A stretch of 53,150 nucleotides of DNA. Source: Psychromonas sp. MB-3u-54. GTDB taxonomy: Bacteria; Pseudomonadota; Gammaproteobacteria; Enterobacterales; Psychromonadaceae. Below the pieces are notes generated by a model that worked only from the letters and a program-made list of their open reading frames with translations, was not told the origin of the DNA and made no database searches. The stretch lies in assembly GCF_002836415.1 (NCBI RefSeq), contig NZ_PJBP01000165.1, forward strand, positions 1 through 53,150, in the 5' to 3' direction. Shown here in pieces: positions 46,148-53,150 of the stretch. The position numbers and the translations under genes were made by a program. The stretch's first letter is position 1; each line of letters starts with the position of its first letter.

Positions 46148-47049
46148 CATTTAATCAAAGCTTTATTTGCTATCAGCATTCCACGCAGTTTTTTTAAGGC
46201 TTTCCCCTGATTGACCACTTTCCAGGCTAAATATAAGGGAACAGCCGGCCGGGCAGGGGTGATCTGCAGTTCAATTAACTGGCCGTTTTGTAAAAATTCC
46301 TGAATACGACAACGCGGTAAAAACCCGCAGCCGACGCCCGCTATCTGCGCCCTGATTTTATAGTCCATACTGGGTACATAAAAATACTTATCTTCACTGA
46401 TCACCGATTGCGTCTGTGCTATCCAGTTGCGCGCCGTATCGTGGGCAACCACCGCACGGTACTGGGCAATCACAGTATTATTTAACGGCTGCGTTTCTTT
46501 GGCTAAAGGGTGAGTCGGGCTGATGGCAAAAACCGGTTCAAAATCACAAAGATGCAGCGTTTGTATGCCTTTTTGCTTGGGTATCGGACCGGGTACACCG
46601 ATAATCATATCAATTTTATCCTCTGCTAATGCCTCCCAGGCACCGTTGAGGACCTCTTCGCTGATATCCATTTCGATATTCGGGCAGGCCGTTAAAAAAT
46701 CATTAAAGACAGAAAAAATAACGTTGATTTGTAAAATAGAATCGATGGCAATATTGAGCTTGGGCTCCCAGCCGTTGGCGATAGTTTGCGTTTTTACCGT
46801 GAGTCGCTCAACCGCCTCAAGGATCACTCGCCCCTCGTTAAGCAGGTTTTTGCCCGCCGGGGTGAGTACCGAACGCCTGCCCTGTTTTTGGAATATGGTG
46901 ACCTGCAGCTGCTCTTCTAATTTTTGCACTATATAGGAGAGCGCCGAGGGAACCTTATTAAGCTGCTCGGCTGCAGCGGCATAGCTGCCGCGTTTTTCAA
47001 TCGCATCTAATACTGTAATTGCTTCAAGGGTGATGGCTGACCGCTGCAT
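46144..47049 (-). CDS. LysR-family transcriptional regulator (YhaJ-like)
   Basis: 301 residues. The N-terminal winged helix-turn-helix (residues about 5-65: LEAITVLDAIEKRGSYAAAAEQLNKVPSALSYIVQKLEEQL) is close to E. coli YhaJ and its relatives; a substrate-binding domain follows (about 95-295). The ligand is unknown. It converges on PilX paralogue 4 and has a 321-bp upstream gap with no divergent partner gene, so its target is not indicated by context. Base composition is richer in GC than the pilin genes. Confidence 0.88.
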   Translation of the reverse strand: MQRSAITLEAITVLDAIEKRGSYAAAAEQLNKVPSALSYIVQKLEEQLQVTIFQKQGRRSVLTPAGKNLLNEGRVILEAVERLTVKTQTIANGWEPKLNIAIDSILQINVIFSVFNDFLTACPNIEMDISEEVLNGAWEALAEDKIDMIIGVPGPIPKQKGIQTLHLCDFEPVFAISPTHPLAKETQPLNNTVIAQYRAVVAHDTARNWIAQTQSVISEDKYFYVPSMDYKIRAQIAGVGCGFLPRCRIQEFLQNGQLIELQITPARPAVPLYLAWKVVNQGKALKKLRGMLIANKALIKC

Positions 47050-47327
47050 AGTAGGCTTCTTTTAGTCGGGGAAAAATAGTCGGGAAGAAGTTATCTGTTC
47101 AAATAATTTGAACAGATAGATTTTATTTTAGCGCTTATTAAATAAGAATCAATCCTTATACTTGAAGCACGTGCAGTTAGTGGAAAGTGGCAGAGCGTGG
47201 AAAGGCGGTGCAATTAAATATATTATCAGCAGACAAGCTTAGTTATTAGCCTTTTAGGGAGAGTATGCATTGGTCATAAGAGGGGAAAACTTAAACGGGG
47301 TGATGGATATTAAAGCGTTAAGTGATT
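47050..47327. other. Gap upstream of the LysR gene
   Basis: No gene seen. ATTTGAACAGATA-type sequence near 47105-47120 contains a short direct repeat of TTCAAAT/TTTGAACAG that might be part of a LysR site; this is weak. Nothing else stands out before the terminator at 47328. Confidence 0.3.
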
Positions 47328-47359
47328 AAAGAAACCCGCTCAGATTATCGGGTTTCTTT
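47328..47359. terminator. Terminator after the DUF2750 gene
   Basis: AAAGAAACCCG (47328-47338) / CGGGTTTCTTT (47349-47359), perfect 11-bp stem, 10-nt loop. Confidence 0.8.
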
Positions 47360-47370
47360 ATAACGGATTG

Positions 47371-47778
47371 TTAATGACGTTTTTTAGCGCGCATTTTTTT
47401 CGTCTGCTGCTGCAGTTCATGATCAAATTCATCGGGGAAGAAAATCAATCCTTCATTATTCTGATTTGGAAAAACCACAATAGCGAGTTCATCTCCCTCC
47501 AGACCATGGGTCCAACGGTTATGCCATTTCGAAAGAGAAATAGATTCCGGCTTACAGTGTGACCACTCATCTGTCGCCCAGGATTCAGCAAACTCTTTAT
47601 TTGGCCAAACCGGCACACAGTCCTCTTCTTCGGTATTTAGCATTACACAACCATGTTCATCAACCAGTAACCAAATTTGCCCATTATTAACGACCTCTTT
47701 GAGTAAATAGTTGTAACGCTGCTGCGCATCATATTGTTGGATTTTTTGAATCTGCTGTTTGTCTAGCACGTTACTCAT
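47371..47778 (-). CDS. DUF2750 protein
   Basis: 135 residues, acidic, cytoplasmic. The pattern RYNYLLKEVVNNGQIWLLVDEHG, VPVWPNKEFAESWATDEW, then a VVFPN segment matches DUF2750, a small family of unknown function common in proteobacteria. The start at 47776-47778 is used because AGGACA lies about 8 nt upstream; the open frame extends 15 codons further without a better site. The C-terminus is basic (KKMRAKKRH). Confidence 0.75.
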   Translation of the reverse strand: MSNVLDKQQIQKIQQYDAQQRYNYLLKEVVNNGQIWLLVDEHGCVMLNTEEEDCVPVWPNKEFAESWATDEWSHCKPESISLSKWHNRWTHGLEGDELAIVVFPNQNNEGLIFFPDEFDHELQQQTKKMRAKKRH

Positions 47779-47888
47779 TTTAAGTGTCCTGTTGATGGCT
47801 AAAAACCTTTGCCTGATGGTCAAAATTTAGTTTATGAATATTATTTGCAATGTTATATAGCCTTGTCATTTGACAGGGCATGGCCATC

Positions 47889-48218
47889 TTATAAGTGCGA
47901 CTGCGGCTGCGCAGGATCTATTACTACTGCATTATCTAAAACCGGCACCATCACTATCGGTGGGTAGGTTTTAGTAATTGCACTGACCATTTTAATACGC
48001 GCCTCTTCGTGTTGATCATGTATGGTTTGTGCGCGCTTAAAATGCACTTCGCTGAGCCACTTGCTATAAGATATCCATTGATTGTCTTTGGTTTTATGTA
48101 AACGTGACCCGAGTGCTCCATGTTTTTCGATATTGCGATGAATTATTTCTGTCCAGCCCTCTTTAAAAGATTGCTCGCTCCCGGATTTTAGGTCCCAGCG
48201 AAAAAGTACATAGATCAT
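47889..48218 (-). CDS. ABM-like (dimeric alpha/beta-barrel) small protein
   Basis: 109 residues. The order of a first beta strand MIYVLFRWDLKSGSE, a helix with W, and SRLHKTKDNQWISYSKWLSEVHF looks like the antibiotic-biosynthesis-monooxygenase (ABM) fold, a ferredoxin-like dimer with many different activities. No catalytic residue assignment is possible. GAGAG precedes the ATG. It lies between the DUF2750 gene and queG on the same strand but with gaps over 100 bp on both sides. Confidence 0.6.
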   Translation of the reverse strand: MIYVLFRWDLKSGSEQSFKEGWTEIIHRNIEKHGALGSRLHKTKDNQWISYSKWLSEVHFKRAQTIHDQHEEARIKMVSAITKTYPPIVMVPVLDNAVVIDPAQPQSHL

Positions 48219-48340
48219 GATCTCTCCAATGTTATTGTGATAGTTATCTGCAAGCTTTTTCGAAAATCAGGTTTATGTCAATAGAAAGCACGTTAACGCG
48301 TTAACTTAGGCAATATTTTTTTTATATTAAGCCCTAATCA

Positions 48341-49501
48341 CTATGCATCTCTGGGTAGACCTTTTTCGACGGCGTTAATTAAGCGTTTTTTAAGGCGCTC
48401 ATTAAATACCGGGATTTGATCCCGGTGTTGTTCAATTGCCCACTGCAGATGCTCATTTAACACCTCAGAGTGATTCTCAGCGAGTTTATTTTTTAACGCG
48501 TCGACCACTGCCTCATTGGCTGGGGCATTACCTAATGCAACGCTTATATTACGCAGCCAGCGCTGATAACCGATACGGCGAATGGGGGAACCTTCGCTAT
48601 AGGTTAAAAACTCATCCTCAGTCCAATTAAATAATGCTAATAAGGATTTGTTTTGCAGCTGCTGACGAACCTGATAATCGCTTTCCTCGGTGGTATCGGC
48701 AAAACGGTTCCAGGGACAAATCAGTTGGCAATCATCACAACCGTAGATCCGGTTACCAATGGCTTTGCGAAATTCAATCGGAATGGCCCCCTGCAGTTCG
48801 ATGGTCAGATAGGAGATACAGCGGCGTCCATCGACCACATAGGGGGCAACGATCGCCTGTGTCGGGCAGATTGTTAAACAGGCAACACATTTTCCGCATT
48901 TATTTTCGACGGGTTGATCAACGGGTAAAGGTAAATCAACCAGCAGTTCGCCAATAAAAAACCACGATCCGGCCTTGGCATCAATTAAAAGTGAGTGTTT
49001 GCCAACCCAGCCCAAGCCGGCCTTTTCGGCAAGGGGACGTTCCAATATTGGCGCGCTGTCAACAAAAGGACGGTAACCCAGTTCCCCAACTTCCAATTCA
49101 ATCTTTTGTGCCAGCTTTTTAAGTTTTTTGCGGATCACCTTGTGGTAATCCCGGCCCAGTGCATAACGACTGATATAAGCGCTGTTTTTGTTTTTTAATG
49201 TACTGGCAAATTGGGCATTCTCCGGTAAATAATCCATGCGCACGGAAATAACCCTTAAGGTCCCGGGGAGCAGTTCATCGGGGCGGGCACGTTTCATACC
49301 GTGCTTGCTCATATATTCCATTTCGCCGTGGTAATTATTATCTAACCACGACTGTAATTTGCCTTCCTGCTGCTTTAGATCAATATCTGAGATACCCACC
49401 TTCTGGAAACCAAGCTCTTTACCCCATAATTTGATATTTTGAGATAAACTTAATAAATCGAGTGCGTTAGTGGGGTCCATTAATTTTTTTTGATTTATCA
49501 T
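48341..49501 (-). CDS. queG: Epoxyqueuosine reductase
   Basis: Last step of queuosine synthesis in tRNA: reduces epoxyqueuosine using cobalamin and two [4Fe-4S] clusters. 386 residues (E. coli QueG 379). Cysteine groups CGKCVACLTICPTQAI and CDDCQLICPWN bind the clusters; the N-terminal LGFQKVGISD and YHGEMEYMSKHG and the LLPGTLRVISVRMDY segments are family features. The start at 49501 and an in-frame ATG at 49480 are both without a clear ribosome site; the first is kept. It is divergent from nnrD, the conserved arrangement. Confidence 0.94.
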   Translation of the reverse strand: MINQKKLMDPTNALDLLSLSQNIKLWGKELGFQKVGISDIDLKQQEGKLQSWLDNNYHGEMEYMSKHGMKRARPDELLPGTLRVISVRMDYLPENAQFASTLKNKNSAYISRYALGRDYHKVIRKKLKKLAQKIELEVGELGYRPFVDSAPILERPLAEKAGLGWVGKHSLLIDAKAGSWFFIGELLVDLPLPVDQPVENKCGKCVACLTICPTQAIVAPYVVDGRRCISYLTIELQGAIPIEFRKAIGNRIYGCDDCQLICPWNRFADTTEESDYQVRQQLQNKSLLALFNWTEDEFLTYSEGSPIRRIGYQRWLRNISVALGNAPANEAVVDALKNKLAENHSEVLNEHLQWAIEQHRDQIPVFNERLKKRLINAVEKGLPRDA

Positions 49502-49532
49502 TTTAATACTTAACTCTCAGAGGGTGATCGAT

Positions 49533-51035
49533 ATGTTTAACGATCAGATAAAAACTGCTAGCAGTTTACCACATTCTTTATATCGTGCTCAGCAGATCAA
49601 AGAATTCGAAGGCGCTGCCGCAGAATTATCCGGATTCACCCTTTATGACCTGATGAAATCCGCCGGGAAGGCTTGTTATCAGGTTTTTAAAGCGCGTTTT
49701 CCGAGTGCCAGAAAAGTACTGGTTTTTACAGGTTGTGGTAATAATGGTGGCGATGGTTACATTTTTGCCGCTATGGCTAAAAATGCGGGACTCGATGTGC
49801 AGCTTTGCCAAATCGGGGATCCTGCTCATTTTTCAAATGATGCACAGCGGGCCAAAAAAACATGGCAACAAGGGCAGGGCACAATAGAAACAATCGAACA
49901 GGCAAATCTTACCAGTGCCGATGTCATTGTTGATGCGCTATTGGGAACCGGGCTCTCGGGCAGTCTGCGCAGTGAATTTAATTCTTTAATTACTAAAATC
50001 AACCAGGCGGATAAACCCGTTTTGAGTGTTGATATTCCATCGGGTCTTAATGCCGATAGCGGAGCAGTAAACCCTGTGGCGATAAAAGCACAGGCAACGG
50101 TTACCTTTGTGGGTTTAAAGCCGGGGTTATTGACCGGCGCTGCGGTGGACCATTGCGGACAATTGTATTTTTCAGGTTTAGGCATTAGCGAGCAGTTTGC
50201 AGATTTAGCGGTCAGTGACAGCACTCGAGTGTCCTATCAAGATCTGACTTATTTATTAAAAAAACGTTGCCGCAGCAGCCATAAAGGCCAATTTGGTAAA
50301 ACCTTAATCATAGGCGGTAATATAGGTATGCCCGGTGCGGTACGGTTAGCGGCAGAATCTGCCCTGCGCAGCGGTTCGGGACTCGTCAAAGTACTTACCC
50401 GTTTCGATAATCAAACGGCGGTTATTGCCGGGCGTCCGGAACTGATGCTGCAATCTTTTTCTGAAAATTGCGCTCCGCAGGATCTGTTTGGCGATTGGCC
50501 CACGGCACTGGTAATCGGCCCCGGGCTGGGGTTAGATTCTTGGGCGCAGGGGTTATTCGCGAGGGTAATAAGCGCTGAGTTGAACTGTGTGGTGGACGCC
50601 GATGCATTAACTTTATTAGCGCGCAAACCTGTGAATAAAGATAATTGGATTTTAACGCCGCATCCCGGTGAAGCGTCTAAATTACTCGGCGCTTCTGTTG
50701 CTGAAATTGAAATGGATCGCTTTAGTGCGGTGCGCCGGTTACAAGCCATTTATGGTGGAATTGTGATTTTAAAGGGGGCCGGAACCTTGATTTGTGATGG
50801 AAATAGAATATTTGTAGCAAATGTAGGCAATCCTGGGATGGCAAGTGGTGGCATGGGTGATGTGCTTTCTGGTATTATAGGCGGTCTGTTAGCACAAGGT
50901 TTAAATTCGCTTGATGCTGCAAGGCTTGCGGTCTGCATTCATGGTGATGCAGCTGACCTGGCTACGCAGCAAGGCGAGCGTGGATTATTGGCCAGTGATC
51001 TGTTCTCTTATATTAGGAAGTTAGTCAATCCATGA
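49533..51035 (+). CDS. nnrD: Bifunctional NAD(P)H-hydrate epimerase / ADP-dependent dehydratase
   Basis: Repairs hydrated NAD(P)H. 500 residues. The N-terminal YjeF_N domain (about 15-215) has TGCGNNGGDGYIFAA and DALLGTGLSG; the C-terminal carbohydrate-kinase-like dehydratase domain (about 230-495) has NVGNPGMASGGMGDVLSGIIGG and TPHPGEASKLL. The ATG at 49533 is chosen because GAGGG is about 8 nt upstream; a GTG at 49524 lies in that site. The stop overlaps the tsaE start by 4 bases, so nnrD, tsaE and amiB form one coupled operon. Confidence 0.94.
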   Translation: MFNDQIKTASSLPHSLYRAQQIKEFEGAAAELSGFTLYDLMKSAGKACYQVFKARFPSARKVLVFTGCGNNGGDGYIFAAMAKNAGLDVQLCQIGDPAHFSNDAQRAKKTWQQGQGTIETIEQANLTSADVIVDALLGTGLSGSLRSEFNSLITKINQADKPVLSVDIPSGLNADSGAVNPVAIKAQATVTFVGLKPGLLTGAAVDHCGQLYFSGLGISEQFADLAVSDSTRVSYQDLTYLLKKRCRSSHKGQFGKTLIIGGNIGMPGAVRLAAESALRSGSGLVKVLTRFDNQTAVIAGRPELMLQSFSENCAPQDLFGDWPTALVIGPGLGLDSWAQGLFARVISAELNCVVDADALTLLARKPVNKDNWILTPHPGEASKLLGASVAEIEMDRFSAVRRLQAIYGGIVILKGAGTLICDGNRIFVANVGNPGMASGGMGDVLSGIIGGLLAQGLNSLDAARLAVCIHGDAADLATQQGERGLLASDLFSYIRKLVNP

Positions 51036-51493
51036 AGTTAAATTTTTTTAAAGAAGAATTAGTCGATGCCGAGCAGACTGTTGCTTTTGGCGGGCGTTTA
51101 AGCGCGGCTTGTGAACAACCTGTCTGTATCTATTTACACGGCGACTTGGGCGCGGGAAAAACCACCTTAGCCCGCGGTTTTATTCAGGGGTTAGGGCATA
51201 TCGGAAATGTAAAAAGTCCGACTTATACGTTAGTTGAACCCTATGAATTGGCAGACTGGCAAGTGTATCATTTTGATTTATACCGTTTGGGAGATCCCGA
51301 AGAGTTGGAATTTATGGGGATTCGTGATTATTTTAGCGCAACAAGCCATTGTTTAGTTGAATGGTCTGAGCGGGGAGAGGGGGTTTTACCTCCTCCTGAT
51401 ATCGACTTAACATTACGCTATGTCGATCAGCAAAGAATCATCGAATTACAGGCTAACACAGAGGTTGGACAGCGAGTTTTAAATAAATTATGA
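51032..51493 (+). CDS. tsaE: tRNA N6-threonylcarbamoyladenosine ATPase subunit TsaE
   Basis: P-loop ATPase of the TsaB-TsaD-TsaE complex that makes t6A in tRNAs reading ANN codons. 153 residues, E. coli size. Walker A is HGDLGAGKTTLARGF; KSPTYTLVEPY and HFDLYRLGDPEELEFMG are the other signatures. Both ends overlap the neighbours by 4 bases (ATGA), showing tight coupling with nnrD and amiB. Confidence 0.95.
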   Translation: MKLNFFKEELVDAEQTVAFGGRLSAACEQPVCIYLHGDLGAGKTTLARGFIQGLGHIGNVKSPTYTLVEPYELADWQVYHFDLYRLGDPEELEFMGIRDYFSATSHCLVEWSERGEGVLPPPDIDLTLRYVDQQRIIELQANTEVGQRVLNKL

Positions 51494-53150
51494 AATTAAC
51501 ATCCAGATTTTTTATACGCTTGGTTTTTTTGTCCGCACTGCTTATGCAGGGTTTTTTTACTATTGCCACGGCCACGGCAGCGCCAACAAACCAATTAAAT
51601 GCGCTGCGCACTTGGCCTTCACCGAATAATACCCGTGTTGTATTAGAATTTTTGCATAAACCCAGCTATAAAATTCATTATTTAAAATACCCGGATCGAC
51701 TGGTCATCGATCTTGAGTCAACCTCAATGGCCGTTGATTTAAGCAAAATTAAGCATACGGGCCCATTGGTTAATAATCTTCGCGAAAGTGCCAGTAAATC
51801 GAAAAACAGCTATCGGGTAGTGGTCGATTTGAATAAAGCCAGTCAGGCTAAAATATTTGTTTTGCCGAAGGCCAAGCCCTATGGTCACCGTCTGGTTGTT
51901 GACTTACCGCATAATCAACTAAGCACTGAAACAGAGATTAAACCAAAACAACCGGCACAAGGGCGCAATATTATTATTGCGATTGATGCCGGGCATGGAG
52001 GGGATGATCCCGGTGCATTGGGCCGCTACAGTTATGAAAAAAAAATAACCCTGCAGATAGCTAAACGCTTACTGAAAAAAATTAATCACCAGGTTGGGAT
52101 GAGCGCTTTTTTAATTCGTGAAGGTGATTATTTTGTGGGCCTGCATCAACGTACGGCCATTGCACGTAAAGGTGAAGCTGATTTTCTGGTATCCATTCAT
52201 GCCGATGGATTTACTTCCGCTCGCCCGCGAGGCGCATCGGTTTTAGTCTTATCAAAAAGACGAGCGACCACGGAGCAGGGCCGCTGGATGGAAAATAATG
52301 AAGCACATTCCGAGTTGATCGGTGGTGCGGGTAAAATGATGCAGGGTTCGAGCAACCTGCCTTATCTGCAAAAAATGGTCTTAGATATGTCCATGGGTAA
52401 CTCCATGGCGGTCGGTTATAAGGTTGGCTATCGGGTTGTTCAGGAATTAAAAAAAGTGACCCCTTTACACCAGGCGGCACCGGTTCACGCTAGCCTTGCG
52501 GTGTTAAAGTCCCCTGATATTCCTTCTATCTTAGTGGAAGCCGGTTTTATTACTAACCGCACTGAAGAGAGGTTGTTAAACCAAGCCGCGCATCAAAATA
52601 AAATTACCAATGCGGTGTTCAACGGTATTTATAAACATTTTGCTCAATCTCCTCCGCAAAATACATTATTTGCGCAAAAAAAACGTGTTATCAAACATAC
52701 GGTACGCAGTGGCGAATCCTTATCAATACTGGCTGAACGTTATAGCGTAAGCCTGAACAGCTTGAAGACATACAATAATTTAAGCTCAAGTTCTCTGCTT
52801 GTAGATCAGGTCTTAAATATACCGCCCAATTATAAGTTGGCTATCCCACCGGAACCGCCTAAGCAGTTTGTTCGTACTCAGCAACCGCCACGTGTTCACC
52901 GTGTAACCCGTGGAGAGGCTTTATCCGTGATTGCGGCCGAATACAACACCACGACTGAAACGCTTAAAACCTTTAATCATCTCAGGTCAACTTCATTGCG
53001 GGTGGGACAAAAAATAAATATTCCGGGATCTTATGTTAAAACGCCCGTGGTTCGAGCGGCAAGTGTTCATAAGGTAGGCCGTGGAGAAGCTTTATCCGTG
53101 ATTGCGGATCAATATGGCACTACGACTGACACCCTTAAAAGCTTTAATAA
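51490..53150 (+). CDS. amiB: N-acetylmuramoyl-L-alanine amidase AmiB (3' end outside the window)
   Basis: Periplasmic amidase that splits septal peptidoglycan during cell separation. At least 553 codons are open to the window edge, no stop. An N-terminal signal peptide (about 1-33) is followed by an AMIN domain (about 35-140: LNALRTWPSPNNTRVVLEF), an Amidase_3 domain (about 158-390: IAIDAGHGGDDPGALG, VSIHADGF, VEAGFITN) and LysM repeats that start HTVRSGESLSILAERY and VHRVTRGEALSVIAAEY; a third LysM (VHKVGRGEALSVIADQY) is cut by the edge. The ATG overlaps the tsaE stop. In relatives mutL follows. Confidence 0.95.
   Translation, partial: MKLTSRFFIRLVFLSALLMQGFFTIATATAAPTNQLNALRTWPSPNNTRVVLEFLHKPSYKIHYLKYPDRLVIDLESTSMAVDLSKIKHTGPLVNNLRESASKSKNSYRVVVDLNKASQAKIFVLPKAKPYGHRLVVDLPHNQLSTETEIKPKQPAQGRNIIIAIDAGHGGDDPGALGRYSYEKKITLQIAKRLLKKINHQVGMSAFLIREGDYFVGLHQRTAIARKGEADFLVSIHADGFTSARPRGASVLVLSKRRATTEQGRWMENNEAHSELIGGAGKMMQGSSNLPYLQKMVLDMSMGNSMAVGYKVGYRVVQELKKVTPLHQAAPVHASLAVLKSPDIPSILVEAGFITNRTEERLLNQAAHQNKITNAVFNGIYKHFAQSPPQNTLFAQKKRVIKHTVRSGESLSILAERYSVSLNSLKTYNNLSSSSLLVDQVLNIPPNYKLAIPPEPPKQFVRTQQPPRVHRVTRGEALSVIAAEYNTTTETLKTFNHLRSTSLRVGQKINIPGSYVKTPVVRAASVHKVGRGEALSVIADQYGTTTDTLKSFN

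Overview
The window looks like a chromosomal segment of a marine, cold-adapted gammaproteobacterium close to Psychromonas. That is inferred from AT-rich base composition, from gene orders shared with the Vibrio/Shewanella/Psychromonas side of the class (epmB-efp / frdDCBA / epmA; rpsT / murJ-ribF-ileS-lspA-fkpB-ispH; bamD / rluD-pgeF-clpB; queG / nnrD-tsaE-amiB), and from an ice-binding-type domain in one pilin-like protein. The genus is a guess from protein resemblance; no search was run.

Layout. 1-560: non-coding tandem hairpin repeats. 567-8201: a PriC-like gene, EF-P with both of its lysylation enzymes (epmB, epmA) and fumarate reductase frdABCD on the minus strand between them. Between frdB and frdC lie three 23-codon mini-ORFs that are tandem copies of the frdC start region. 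8202-11650: a gene-poor accessory stretch with a small basic protein, a decayed DUF45 metallopeptidase and a secreted protein with a PEP-CTERM-like tail. 11655-20335: rpsT, lipid II flippase, riboflavin kinase, IleRS, signal peptidase II, FkpB, IspH and the PII protein GlnB. 20429-26187: bamD, rluD, pgeF and clpB; the clpB heat-shock promoter plus ribosome site and start codon is present three times in tandem. 26272-34473: tas, an unknown Cys-rich protein, ybiT, rhlE, a NYN-domain protein, an FKBP isomerase and sdaA.

35195-46080 is the most unusual region: a type IV pilus minor-pilin locus (PilE-like, FimT, PilV, PilW, PilX) followed by three more PilX paralogues and no PilY1. All four PilX-type proteins keep the prepilin/PilX N-terminus but carry large, different C-terminal parts: a DUF3494 (ice-binding-protein-like) beta-solenoid, a DUF7305-like beta-helix alone, the same helix with a Lys/Asp repeat tail, and the same helix with a long alanine-rich helical tail. 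An orphan alanine-rich cassette sits between the first two. Short tandem repeats lie upstream of each of the three extra copies. The inferred picture is a set of alternative pilus-tip adhesins, at least one possibly ice-binding.

46144-53150: a LysR regulator, a DUF2750 protein, a small ABM-like protein, then queG, nnrD, tsaE and amiB (amiB runs off the end). No tRNA, rRNA, CRISPR array or intact insertion sequence was seen. A recurring theme is short tandem duplication across gene boundaries (frdC, clpB, rluD/pgeF).
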